From the NCBI RefSeq assembly GCF_020497125.1, contig NC_059094.1:6675733-6739732 (forward strand): a DNA stretch of 64,000 bases. The letters are read 5' to 3'. Made by a program: the position numbers and the translations under genes. This document shows, in pieces, positions 24,102 to 35,900 of the stretch. Numbering within the stretch: position 1 is the first letter of the stretch; every line of letters begins with the position of its first letter. A model generated the notes under the pieces. The model worked only from the letters and a program-made list of their open reading frames with translations. It was not told where the DNA came from and ran no database searches. Source of the DNA: Mauremys mutica (Eukaryota > Chordata > Testudines > Geoemydidae).

Positions 24102-24562
24102 CAGTGATGAGCTGCCAAAATTTTAACAACCGGTTCCCTATAAAAAGTTCTGATTTAAGGGGGGGAGCGGAGGAGGGGCCGGGGCAGGCGGAGACATACT
24201 TGTGGGGCCGGAGGCCCCTGCAGGGCCTGGGGCAAATTGCCCCACTTGCCCCCCCAGCAGCCCTAGAGCTTGCAGCCCCCTCCCCCCTTACCTTGCTGGC
24301 AGCTCAAGCAGCTCAGGAGCTCAGCTGAGCTGCCCAGCTGGTGCCGGCGGCTGGCCACGCTGCAGCTGGCGGGAAGCAGGGGAAGGGCCGGGGGAGCCTC
24401 AGCCTCCCCAGCTGGGAATCCTGGGAGCAACAGGATGGTCCGGCCCGCGGACCAGAGTTCTTTGCCCACCCCCTGGCCCTTTAACAACCGGTTCTCCATG
24501 GAGGTCTAATTTTAGCAACCGGTTCTTGGGAACCTGTGGGAACCTGCTCCAGCTCACCACTG
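24102..24562. mobile_element. hAT-type MITE, 461 bp, with exact 8-bp target duplication
   Basis: Inverted ends CAGTGATGAGCTG (left) and CAGCTCACCACTG (right). Inner inverted arms carry TTTTAACAACCGGTTC and TTTTAGCAACCGGTTC near each end, with an extra ACAACCGGTT near 24483. Flanking tctctggg is present on both sides (24094-24101, 24563-24570). The core is Pro/Gly-codon-like GC-rich filler without a transposase. Confidence 0.9.
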
Positions 24563-24726
24563 TCTCTGGGTGAGGTTCTGATCTCTGTCACGGTGGTGCA
24601 GACCCAGAATAACTCCACTCCTGGCAAGGTTGTTACTCCCAGCGTAAGGGAGAGCAGGCTCCTGCCCTCTGGGCCTCAGTCACCCACAGCAGGAGGCCAT
24701 TGTAGCACCTGCGTGATCCAATCATG

Positions 24727-24912
24727 GGGGGAGGGATAGCTCAGTGGTTTAGCATTGGCCTGCTAAACCCAGGGTTGTGAGTTCAATCCTTGAGGGGGCC
24801 ATTTAGGGATTGGGGCAAAAATCCATCTGGGGATTGGTCCTGCTTTGAGCAGGGGGTTGGACTAGATGACCTCCTGAGGTCACTTCCAACTCTGATATTC
24901 TATGATTCTATT
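24727..24912 (+). mobile_element. tRNA-derived SINE (turtle Pol III/SINE type) with CR1-like tail
   Basis: The head has an A box (GGGATAGCTCAGTGG) and a B box (GGTTGTGAGTTCAATCC) with tRNA spacing. The body reads ATCTGGGGATTGGTCCTGCT and TGAGCAGGGGGTTGGACTAG. The tail reads CTCCTGAGGTCACTTCCAAC and TGATATTCTATGATTCTA, matching the CR1 3' end. It is known that turtle tRNA-SINEs share 3' tails with CR1 and so use its reverse transcriptase. Transcription would be by RNA polymerase III. Confidence 0.92.
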
Positions 24913-25155
24913 AATCCCTTGCCAATTACAGAACCAGTTTCTCCTCCCTTGGTTTTCACACCTCAGCTGCTGGAACAGGGCCTCATCCTCCCAGATTGAT
25001 CTAACCTCATTATCTCTAGCTTGCTTGCTTATATATACACCTGCCCCTGGAAATTTCCACTACTTGCATCCGAAGAAGTGGGTATTCACCCACAAAAGCT
25101 GATGCTGCAAAACATCTGTTAGTCTATAAGGTGCCACAGGATTCTTTGCTGCTTC
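24913..25155 (+). repeat. Abundant retroelement 3' tail, full form
   Basis: Contains GAAGAAGTGGGTATTCACCC, AAAAGCTGATGCTGC and TCTATAAGGTGCCACAGGAT in order. The same tail recurs in part at 62050-62095 and inverted at 63918-64000. I take it as the 3' end of a very common reptile retroelement; the family name is not certain. Confidence 0.65.
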
Positions 25156-25424
25156 TCTTAATCCCTTGGGACCATCAGCAAGCAGCCATGGCTCCAAAAC
25201 AGGGCCTCTGGCGGAGACAATTTAAATATGAACAACAGAGGTCTCTCCAGACCAAAAACTAGCGTCACAACACAGGCATTCCCCCTGGATCTCAGCTAAT
25301 TAAATTAATGCACAGTCTTTAGCAGCAACAGCTGCAGGGCAGCTCTACCCTGCAATGCCCCCAGGGTGTTGGCCTGGCAGGTGAAGCAGTGTCTGTCTAG
25401 GAAATGGGATGCACCACACCCCTG

Positions 25425-25615
25425 TGGAGAAGGGCAGTGGTATTATTCTCCTAGCACAGACAGGAACCTGAGACCAAGACCCTCACAAGTATTTAGGTTC
25501 CTAAATTCCACAGACTTCAGCGGAAGTTAGAACCCTAAATACCTTGGAGGATCTGGGCCCAAGTAACTCGTCTAAGATCACAGAGGAAGTCTGTGACAAA
25601 GCAAGTCCTATCCAC
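25425..25615. repeat. CORE-SINE fragment with a small palindromic insert
   Basis: SINE-like wording (ATTATTCTCCTAGCACAGACAGG, split; AAGTAACTCGTCTAAGATCACAG) flanks a palindromic piece at about 25485-25560, whose arms are AAGTATTTAGGTTCCTAAAT and CCTAAATACCTTGGAGGATC. A similar palindrome interrupts another SINE at 27922-27975. Confidence 0.5.
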
Positions 25616-26309
25616 TGGGGGTTATCACTATAATACAAGGCAGTGGAGAGAATGCAGAGCTGAAGCTAAGGGTCTAAATAGAACTGCAAAAAAAAATCAA
25701 AACAAAACAAAAAAACCCCCACAAACAGTGGAAGAAATTGGCAGGGCCAATTTTCATGCCCCGTTTGCACTCGCTCTGGAAGAATGCACCAGAGATGTGT
25801 TTGGTGGCAGGAGTGTTAACCGAATCAGCACACGCTAAGTAAATATTTGGAGCACACTGACGGAAAGCAATATTTGCCACTTGTAAACATGAGTGTTTGC
25901 ACCGGAAACCTGATACTGACAATAGGGAACAGGAACACAGACCTTCTATGAGATCTTTGCATCCCATCCAAACTAAGCAAAGCTGTTCTGATTGCAGATC
26001 TCAGCTACTAAGAACCTGAAATACAGAACAAGAGAGAGCTACTGAGATTAGCTGGCAAATCACTCCCTGTAAGAAACAGATTCAGAAAAATCATGTGCTG
26101 TCTACAAACACTTTGGAAAAGGAAACAAGTGACATTTGTCAAGTGATATATGTGTTCAGTGAAGGGAAAGTGTGGTCAATGCAAGAATTTGTCCATGTAA
26201 ATCAGCCCTTAGGAGTAGTGAGTTTCTCAGGTCTGAGACAGGAGTTGCTTATAAAGAACAGTGAATCCTTTGCCTGTTGGAACCAATGGGCCTGTGTCAC
26301 AAATCACTG

Positions 26310-26650
26310 ATTTTTATTTTTTTGGTTCATGGGCAAATCTGAAACAAAACAGAAAACCTGGTATCAAAGCAAAATGAAAATTGTCAATTTTTTTGGTGAA
26401 TTTAAAAGTATAAACTTTTTTTTCTGAATTAAATATTTTGTTTGGACAAAATCGATGTTTTATTTCACTTTTCACCATTTTCAGATGGCTTTGATTTATT
26501 TTTTAAAAATAAAATGAAAGGCCATTGTGAAATGAAAAGTCATTTGGAACCAAACAATTGAAACACCTCAATTTATTTCAGTGGATTTGGTAAGGTTTCT
26601 CCAGCCAAAACAATCCAGTGAAACCAAGACGCTGTCGTGAACTGCTTCGG
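26310..26650. repeat. AT-rich interspersed repeat
   Basis: A sharp local drop in GC with repeated AAAATGAAA and its inverse TTTCATTT/TTTCACTTTTCA. This suggests an old palindromic element; ends and target duplication are not found. Confidence 0.4.
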
Positions 26651-27014
26651 TGTCACTGTCGCTGCATTTTTTTCACTGAAAAATGTCATAGTAAACCTGC
26701 CAACTCAGCTCACCAGCCTCCCTGGCCGGGCTGTTGCAAGGATTCATTCGTTAATATCCGGGTGATGCTTTGAACATGAAAAGTGCTACAAAATTGTTAA
26801 GGGTTGTTGAAGAGCTTTGAAGAAAGACACACTTAGAAACCCAGTGAATGTTTTCTGCAGGGCCTGTAAAATGTTCTTGAAAAATTACCCACATGCTCTT
26901 CGTAAAGTCCAGAGGTGAACAAGATCCACAGAGCAAAGTCTGTGGGGCGAAAGTCAGGCCCTGGTCACGGCAATGGGAGTTTCGCCATGGATGTCGGTAT
27001 GATAGTCATTTACT

Positions 27015-27110
27015 ATTTCTATTCCCACAGAGGCTAGGATCCCTAGTCAGAGACCAGAATGCCATTGTGCTAGGTGCGGTACAAACTGAAGGCCAGGATT
27101 TCAGCCCTGG
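27015..27110. repeat. Ancient SINE/LINE 3'-tail fragment
   Basis: Carries CTAGTCAGAGACCAGAATGC and GTGCTAGGTGCGGTACAAAC, the same family as the fragment in the PKI intron. Confidence 0.45.
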
Positions 27111-27884
27111 GCCATAGGGTCTGTGACTCAGGGCAGGAGGAGAAGGTGGCTGCTGCTGGTCACAGACGTGGCTACCTTACACAAAGGGTGCAAGGAGGGT
27201 GGGGGCAAAGCTGGGACTGTGCCTCCCCCGTTTTCCCTCTGCAAGCACTCGGTGGAGCTCCTAAAAGCCACAAGCCCCTGCATCAGGCTACACACACTCT
27301 ATACCATGCAGCAGCCAGGCCTGCTAGCCTTTTCAGGGTGCACTCCCCCGGGGGCAGGGGGAGAGCAGCACAGAGCCTTGGTCACCATGAGATGAAGCCA
27401 TGGGCTGATAGCTCCCCTGCTAGCGAGACGCACAGCTCCTTACCCCGAGCGACAGAACCGCACTCGCAGAGTCCCAGGCCAAGCTGCTGCGGAGCTCTGC
27501 TCCTCCCCAGGGTGGGGAGAAGGAGTTTGTTGGGAAATGAGAACAAAGCTCTCATCTTCCTACCCCCCAGCGAGAAACACAAGGGCTGAAGCCTGGCCAG
27601 AATTATAATCCCAGCAGAGGACCACCCTGGAGACGTCCCAGCCAGCTTCAGCTTGCTGCTCTTGGGAGCAGGGGGCAGATCAGGCTCAAACTCCACACGG
27701 GACCACAGTGTTGCCAGTCATAGGCGGGGTCCCCTGAGCCCCAATGGGGGCGTGCTGGCTCTCAAGGCATCTCCTGCACATGTACACGCCTGCTCCCCTC
27801 GGGCCCAGGGGCCAGCCTTGCTGGTATGCTGCTGCTGCGACTTCAGGTAGAATAGTGCAAAACGAAGCCCGCAGCCAGGACCTG

Positions 27885-28045
27885 CCACCGACTCACTCCA
27901 TGGCCTTGGGGAAGCCACTTTGGCCCCGATCCTCAAAGGCATTTAGGTGCCTAAATGTCTTTGAGGATCGGGGCCTGCCTTGCTCTGTGCCTCAGTTTCC
28001 CCAGCTGCAATGATAATTATGTCTTTGAGGTGTATGGAAGAAAAC
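27885..28045 (+). repeat. CORE-SINE fragment split by a 54-bp palindrome
   Basis: SINE wording CTGCCACCGACTCACTCCAT and GGGGAAGCCACTT is interrupted by 27922-27975, whose arms (GGCCCCGATCCTCAAAG / CTTTGAGGATCGGGGCC) pair at 25 of 27 positions. The SINE then resumes at CTGTGCCTCAGTTTCCCCAG. Confidence 0.65.
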
Positions 28046-29154
28046 CACCATGTGAATGCTATGGACTATTAGCGTCTGCATTACACCCAGGTTTACAGAG
28101 ATGAGATCTGGACACCTGCATTCTTTTCCTGCCACGGCTGTGCATCTCGGGGGGGAGGAGCGGGGGGGGTGGGGAGTGAGACAATTCTCTGTGACTCACT
28201 TTACCTATCTACAGAGTGAGAGTAACGCTACAGTGCTGCGTCTGGAACTGCCGAGAGCTGATGACCAGGCTGCTGCGCTGTTTCATGGACTTATAGCCTG
28301 AGTTAATTGACGAGCAGGAAGTGCACCCAGGCAGGGGAGGCGACTCCTGATTGCCCTTCTCCCCAGACAAGCCAATGCAGACCAGTTCCCTCCGAACACT
28401 GGGCTACGGGCCCCTGCTGGGCCTGCTGGGCTGGATTCAAAGTCCTGGGGGTGGGAGGATCAAAAGCCTATGCGGGGGGTGGTTAGACACTCTCACAAGG
28501 AGGCGCAGAAACTGACCCCATCCCCGGAGTTTAGGGCTGCCCTCAGGAAGCTGAGCCTGTCCAGGTCTCCACTTTGGGATGTCAGACCCTGGGCAAAGCA
28601 GACAGGCCTGCTGGCCATTGGGTGGTTTAAACGCCTTCTCTCCTGCTTGGCTCCTGTTCAGATGAAGCTTTGCAGGGTCACTGTCCTCACATGGGTCACA
28701 AACCCCTGACAGACCAGGCGTCCTGCTGCAGCCTATGCGCGGGGGACTGGAGCCCAGCACCCGCTCCGAGAGCGGGACGATCGGAGGATGCCAGCCCCCG
28801 GGAGGTAAGAGCCAGAGGCCTGACTGCACTCGGAGAGGCGGCCAGCCCCACACCGTGACCCCTGGGGCCGTGGCTGCACTGGTGAGCGCGGATCCATGGC
28901 ACTGATGCCTTGGGTGACCGGGGCCAGAGATGGGCAGTGCCGTGTTACAGCTAAAGAGCGAGACCCCTGAGCTAAGCAGGTGGGTGTGAGCGGGGGCAGG
29001 GCTTAGCCCAGCAAGAGAAGCGGGAAGAAGTGGATTTATACCACGTGCCCTGAGGTCCGACGGGGGAGAGTGGGAACTCCCCTGACTAGCTGGCCCTGGG
29101 GGACTGTCTGCCAAATACCCCCTGCTTCAGAGGGGCAGTGGGCTCTGCTCAGGT

Positions 29155-29430
29155 GGAAATCAGGGGATCAGAATTCTGCTCTGAGCTCTGCCACTCACTA
29201 TGTGACCTAGGGCAAGACACCTCCTCCGTCTGAGCCTCTCTTTCCCATCTGTAACATGGGCATAATTATACTGGCTTTTCCTTCATGTCTTGTCTATTGG
29301 ACTGTGAGCTCCTCGGGGCAGGGGGTGGCTCTCCGTGCGTGTTCATGCCCCGCCCTCCAACAGCGGGACCCTGATCTCCGCTGGGCACAATCTGAGCACA
29401 GCTACAATACAAATAATCATTCGTACATCG
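29155..29430 (+). repeat. MIR/CORE-SINE with LINE-type tail
   Basis: Core wording GAGCTCTGCCACTCACTATG, TGACCTAGGGCAAGACAC and CCATCTGTAACATGGGCATA, then a tail with GGACTGTGAGCTCCTCGGGG and a closing ATACAAATAAT. It lies about 0.5 kb upstream of FABP3. Confidence 0.7.
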
Positions 29431-29811
29431 CTGCCTAACCCAGGGCTCTGAAAACCCCCCAGAAGATCCAGCCAGGTACTAGGAGAAAAGCCAAGGGCTC
29501 TGATTCCTGACTCACATCTGTACACTGGGGTGTCACTCTGCAGAGGTCAGGTCATGTCAGAGATTTCACTGGGCTCTCATCTGAGCCGTAGGGAGCGGCG
29601 CACACAGGAGATGGGGGCAGGATGCAGATGGTGTGTTGCAAGAAGAGCCCAAGCCATGCCGAGCTGGAGTGTTACTGACACAGAGTGAGGCTGGAAGAGC
29701 TCTGCCTCCTCCCAGCCCAGCGAGCTGTTCCAGTTTGACAGTTTCTCTGGTAGGCTGGGGAAATATTTCTGTAGCCGCTCGCTCACTCACTCGCCAATCA
29801 TGTGATTAGAA

Positions 29812-29821
29812 CAGTTATTTA
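29812..29821 (+). promoter_or_regulatory. Possible TATA-like element of FABP3
   Basis: TTATTTAAAG lies about 100 bases before the FABP3 ATG and is followed by a leader containing a (TCTCC)n tract (29857-29878). Spacing is plausible for a start site near 29840-29850. No other evidence supports it. Confidence 0.35.
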
Positions 29822-29915
29822 AAGAGGCAGAATGTGCCTAGATTAGAGAGCAGTCTCCTCTCTCCTCTCCTCTCCTCAGTGCCATACGGCAGCTTGCACG
29901 GTCACAGGGCTCAGC

Positions 29916-29988
29916 ATGGCGGAAGCTTTCGCAGGCACCTGGAAGCTGGTGGACAGCAATAATTTTGATGAATACATGAAAGCGATTG
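29916..29988 (+). CDS. FABP3: FABP3 exon 1 (residues 1-24 plus one base)
   Basis: The ATG is in the context cagcatggc. The exon carries the family signature and ends in the split Gly25 codon before donor gtgagt. Confidence 0.98.
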
Positions 29989-32900
29989 GTGAGTGATTGG
30001 CAGCATGAAAGGGGGCTGGGAACTGGGAGGTGCAGTGGAGAAGCCTTTATTTAAAAGGGAGAATGATGGCTAGGGGGTTATTCTTTGCCCTGGAGATACA
30101 AGGAGAGCTGCAGGCTGGCTAGGAAAAAAGGTAAATAACAGACAGTGAAATCCCAGTATTGGCTGCATTCCCATTGCTGAGCTAAATTCTGTGCATTGTA
30201 TGCAGGCAAGTGTCCCCTGGGCAGTGGTCTCAGTCGGAAGGGGGTATTTGGGGTAACGTTTTAAACAACGATGTCTTGTCTTCTCTGTCTATTTTACACT
30301 GAATTTCCAGTACACATAGGGCTGGGGCAAATGTTCCTGTTTGAATAGGGTGACCAGACAGCAACTGTGAAAAAACGGGACCGGGGTGGGGGGTAATAGG
30401 TGCCTATATAAGAAAAAGTCCCAAAAAATGGGATTGTCCCTTTAAAAATGGGGCATGTGGTCACCCTATTTGGAAATGGAAAATATGGGACAAGTGTTAT
30501 TGGCAGGCAGTGTTACTTAGTGGGCAGAATGGTTTTTCTTTTGTTTTTTAAATAGCAGTTTTTAAACCTAAAATCAAAGACAAACAGGCTGCTGTGCTGT
30601 ATTTAAAATGCACACACACACACACACACATATACAGAGAGAGAGAGACACACACACACAGACACACACATATGCAGACACACACACACACATATACATA
30701 GACACAGACACACACACACATATACAGAGAGAGAGAGACACACACACACACACATACATAGACACACACACACACAGGCCCCTTTCCGACCTTGATGGGG
30801 GCATGGAAGTGGCAGGGTTAATCGCTCTGTCACCTGATTTCTCTGGGAGCAGCTGGGCCCGGCAGGAGGGTGTTCTGCACGGCTGACAGCTGGATGGGTG
30901 TGGGGGGAGGTCTAAGTGCAGGAGCTGGCCAGCAAGGTCAGTGTACCGGAGCCCAGCCAAGCCCGGCGCGGATATTTCTACAAACAGACACAAAGGGGAA
31001 GCCTGAGTTGCAGCTGGCCAAGCAAGGCATGGCGGCTGGCCAGGCTCATCGCTCTCAGCCACAGCGACTTGCTGCGCCAGCATCACTGAGCTCGCAGGCA
31101 TCAGCCACACCCATGCAATCCCCTCTGCAGGAGCAGGGAGGGGGGTGTTAGTGGCCCTTTGTGTCTGATGCAAGATCCGTCCTCCCCTTTGCCTTGTCAC
31201 TGCTCTGGCAATGGGAGCTTGGCTTCACTCAGTGCCTCTCCTCTCTGCCATGCGCCAACTGCTCGGTGCCAGGCAGCATTTGGAGTCATCACTGGGCGTA
31301 GGCCACCCAGAAACCTGCAAGGCTCGGGCAAGTCAGCTGGGCCCAGCAGCAAGCGCTCTGTGCTGCCACCGGGGGGCGCTAGCTACATGTCCAGCAGAAT
31401 CACCGTGAAGCTGCATGGGCGGAACCGAGGGCAGGATCAGACCCCCCGGTCTCCTCCTTGCGGCATCGGAGGAAAGGGGTTTGCACTGTTGCACTGGACA
31501 CTCCAGCCGCTTCCAACTCGCCTGGGCTGGGCAGTGTTCTGCTGGGGCGGCTGCTTTGCATGTGACTGACTGCTGGAGCACGGGGCAGACACTGCTCTGG
31601 AGCACTGCAGTCTCTAGCATCTGCAAAGCATCCGAGAGGGGCTGCCTGACTCCTCGGGGGACCCCTGCCCTGGCCAGCCTGCCTTAGCTCCCCCGAGGGA
31701 GGAGATCTGTCCGGGATGGCGAGTGGCTGCTCCAGCCTTCTCCCTAGCAGATTGTGGGGTCTGCTGTGTAAAATGGCTGCTCCCTTGAATTTGGCTCCCA
31801 GAAGCTGTTGCCATTGAATAAACATGGTGGGGACATTTTCCAGTCATGCGGGTTGGGTGGGGTCCATGGCCCCCCCCCGACTGTGACACTGAAATATCAG
31901 GGGTGCAAAATGGCCTGGAATAAATGAATGAAACGTTTTGTATGTCTTCCCATGCATACATGCACGTACACGTGCACAGGGAGAAGTCACCCATTTTCAC
32001 CCCAGTCTGATTATTCAGGGCCAGCTCTGGTCTTCGATTACTTTGGCGGGAGGGTTTTGGCTTCCTGGGAGCAGAGGCCCAGCTGACACTCAGTGCAGAG
32101 CCAACTTTGGGCTGCTACTGGGGGAAGCCAGACAAATGTGGGTGAAGATTTTGCAGAAGGGCCTAGCGATGCTGGGTGCCCACCTAGGCACACCTTAAAT
32201 GGGAGGATTTGCAGAGGACCGGTGCTCAGCAACCTTTCAGGTGTCTCAGCATGGGCCCCCCAAATCACTAGTGAAAACCATGCTGCCGTGGGTTGGCGGT
32301 GGTCCCTTGCCCTCTGGCTCAGTGGGAAGCCACTCCACCTCACTATGACTCTGGGGTGCCACTCCCTATCGGGGATTAAAGCTGCAGCCTTTAGGCAGGA
32401 CGGAGCAAGCAGGCTTCAGGCTCAGGCCCTTAGGTGGGCAGAGCAATACAGTCTGGCAGACGGCAGACAATGCAGGCCTCTTGTCCTAAGGTGAGGAGGC
32501 TGCCACCCCAGGGGGAGGTTGGCAGCAGGGGGTAGGGGGACCCGGGCTCACCCTACCCCAGCTGGTCCCAGCCCAGTGGTGGAGTGTTCTGCCACTTGAC
32601 CAACGAGGATCCGCCCAAAACACACTGCCCGGGGTTCAGGCATCAACAGAAACCAAACTACTGTCTGATGTCCCTGGGCTACTTCCTACTCTCCCACTAT
32701 AGCGTATCTGCGGCTTGGGGTCACCTCCCATCTCATTGGGGTATATGGCGAGCGGCAGTCCTGGCAGCTCTTCACCTGGTTCGGTCTCCTCCAGGAGCAG
32801 GGCAGGGCATGGCACAGCGTGGGTTCAGGTCCGGGGGATCTGCAGTGGCTTGGAGACATCTGCTCCATTCCCTGGCTCAGACTCAACTGAGTTAGAGGCA

Positions 32901-35900
32901 TTGCCTTTTATACTTTCTGTCTTGCCCCTTAGCTTCTGGCAGGAGGGGTGAGCCCGGCCTGGCTGCAGTCACCGGGATCACAGAGTGACTCTGAGACGTT
33001 CCCCTGGTGTTATCTGGACCGTGATCTGCTAGATCACGCCAATCCTTGACTCTGGGAGCCACACGTACCCTGCTCCGCTGTGAGAAACCCCACTCCTGGG
33101 CTGTTCACGCACAGCCTCTGGCATGTCAGCTGCTCCTTGGATTGTGCAACCGAATGACACTAGCCAATATCTCCGGTCCCAGACACAACCCTAGGAACCT
33201 CCGTCTTGTAGTGTCCAGTTATGCCTGCTGGATGCTGCAAGCTTATATGAGTTTGTCAATTTAACAAAGAAATTGATATGCACCAGGCTTGTTATCCCAA
33301 GGGGAATTTCTGACATGCTTCAAACCAAACACACTGCTTCAGGTAGAATAAACAAACAAATGCATTAACTACAAAGATCGATTTTAAGTGATTGTAAGTC
33401 AAAGCACAACAAGTCAGGGGTCAAATGAAATAAAAGCTAAACACATTCTAAGCTGATCTTAACACTTTCAGTGCCCTTACAAACTTAGCTGCTTCTCACC
33501 ACAGGCTGGCTGGCTGCCCTTCAGCCAGGCTCTCCCCTTTGAGCAGCGCTTCAGTCGCTTGGTGGTGGTGTCTGTAGATGGAGGTGGAAGAGAGGGGAAG
33601 AGCATGGAAAATGACTCTCACTTTTTTCATGTTCTTTCGTCCCTTGTGGCTTCCCCCCTCCCACCCTCAGAGTCAGGTGAGCATTACCTCATCGCAGTCT
33701 CAAACTGACCAAAGGAAGGGGGGTGATTCACTCGAGAGTCCAACAGATCCTTTGTTGCTGCCTAGGCCGGGGTCCTTTGTTCCTGTGAGGCTGGGCTGGG
33801 TTTGTCCCGTACATGCCCCGATGAGGTGTGAACTGCCCCTGTGCTCTTGGACGGTTGCCTCATAACTATATACATGAAATTACAACCTGTAACATCACTA
33901 TAACAACAATGCTCAGTGCGTCATGAGCCTTCCGAAGGCACCTGACATGACAAACTTTGCATTGGATCCCACACCATCATATTATAAGGATGAACATACA
34001 TGGGGGTGCAGGGTGGTCCCACAAGGTAGAGAACGTCACAGACTCCTTCCCCTCTAGCTCAGTGGGAGGCCACTCCGCCTCACTACACAGGCCCACTTGC
34101 TGCGAAGCTCTGTCCCCTCCAGCGGTGGCTAGGCCTGCGCCGGCCGAGGAGAGCTGGCTCTTGTAGCTCGGGCAGTAGAGGCTGATGCATTAGGAACCAG
34201 GCTCCCAGGTTTGATCCCTGCTGCTGCCAACCTCCCCAGGAGTGTCAGTGTTACACGAGTCATTCTTGGCCCAGGCTTCCCACATTCCCCAGCTGTCACG
34301 TGCAGGGCAGGCTCCAGGTTTTCTGCCGCCCCAAGCGGGGGGGAAAAAAAAGCCGCAGCAACGCAATCACGCCGCTCCACTATTCAGCGGCAGGTCCTTT
34401 GCTCCGAGAGGGACTGAGGGACCCGCTGCCGAAGACCCAGGCGTGCCGCCCCTTGGTATTGGCCACCCCAAGCACGTGCTTCTTTAGCTGGTGCCTGGAG
34501 CCAGCCCTGGTGACGTGGTCCCTGCCCCACACAGCTCAGCCCTGAGCAGAGAGGGTGCAGATTAGAGCGTCCCTAACCGGTGGTGGTTTCACGGTGAGGC
34601 TTGTGGCTAACCTGCTCCTGTCCCTGCAGCAGTGACTGCTACATGTCCCGAAAGGAGGAAACCAGGCGCTGAGTCACATGAAGCCAAGCCCTGTTGTGCG
34701 TTAATAAGTGCACGTTTGCTCAGGTGGTCTCCCCAGCTGAGCCAACATTTGCTAACCGCTGGCCTATCGCGGGATCACTTGCTGCTTGCCCTTGACACCC
34801 TGGCTCCCAGCAGCAAGCGCGCAGCCCTTTAATCACCTCTCAGCCATAGGGGCCTTCCACATGATCCTGCTGAACTGCACTGAGTCTGCATTGAAATGAG
34901 TCTGGCGCATGCTTGGGAACAGTGCAGCTGCCACAGAGACGAGGGCGGAGATAGTGGACACTGGGCCAAAATCTGTCCTCTTGCACCTTTGCAGTCCCAA
35001 GAAAATCAGCGGGTGGGCAGGGGTGTCCCAGAGATAGCAGCTGGGAGCTTGCAGGTGCGAACGCAGCAGCGCATGCGGATGCTGGGGAAGGGTTAGTGCT
35101 CAGCACAGCAGCCCTGATTCAGCAAAGCACTTGAGCACGGGTCGGGGGGACTTTTGTCCCTGAATGAACCTGAGCCCAGCTTTGCGTACGACAGACCTTC
35201 CGTAAAGGCGCTCTCCAGACAAAAGGCCTGCAGCGTGGGTCCCACAGTCAGACACACCGAGCTGCAGCTGTGCGGGGAGATGGGTGCACCTTGGAGTCAC
35301 ACAGACACAGTTTGCTTAGTGTGGGAAACCTTCTGTCTCTTTCCTCACTGCCCCCTCCTCGGTGCCTGCCCTATATCCCCGCTGCTCTCCGCTCCCTTAC
35401 CCACTGCCAGGCCATGGCAGCTGCTCACATTCCTCTGGGCACATCTGTAACCACAAATCCGTTGCTGCAGACGGCCAGATGAGGGCTAGGGAGCCTGCCA
35501 TGCTGCTGAGGGCTGAGGACCAGCTCCCAGTGGGTGGAAAGGAAGTGGAGCTGGGCCACTGAACAGCTGCCAAAGACCAAGCCCCAAGGGCGTCTCCCAT
35601 TCTTACCAGTGTCCGGAGGGTTGTAAAATACTGACTCTGGGATTTGGACTATGCAGGGAGCCCAGCACAAACGCAGATACATTTCAGAGCACGGCCCCTC
35701 TCCGGGCTCCGGTCAGCTGCTCGCTGGCAGTGATTTGTGGTCAGTGGGCCAAGTTCTCCCTCCGTTAGCTGGGAGGAATGTCCCTCGAGAGCTGTGATGG
35801 GAGAGGCAACCACGGAACCAAGCGCCCAACTGAGATAACTGAAGACAAGAGGCACCAACGCTCAGGAAATTGCCCAGTGCTTCCTGGAGAGCAATGGATG

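Noticed and set aside
24727..24800. Candidate tRNA gene from A and B boxes
   Set aside because: The acceptor stem does not close and a CR1-type tail follows, so it is a tRNA-derived SINE.
28437..29114. 225-residue minus-strand open frame upstream of FABP3, considered as a possible SERINC2 or other gene
   Set aside because: No transmembrane pattern, Cys-rich SERINC start or other family motif. Composition-driven.
30574..31200. 208-residue minus-strand open frame rich in VCVCV
   Set aside because: Half of it is the (CA)n microsatellite in FABP3 intron 1.
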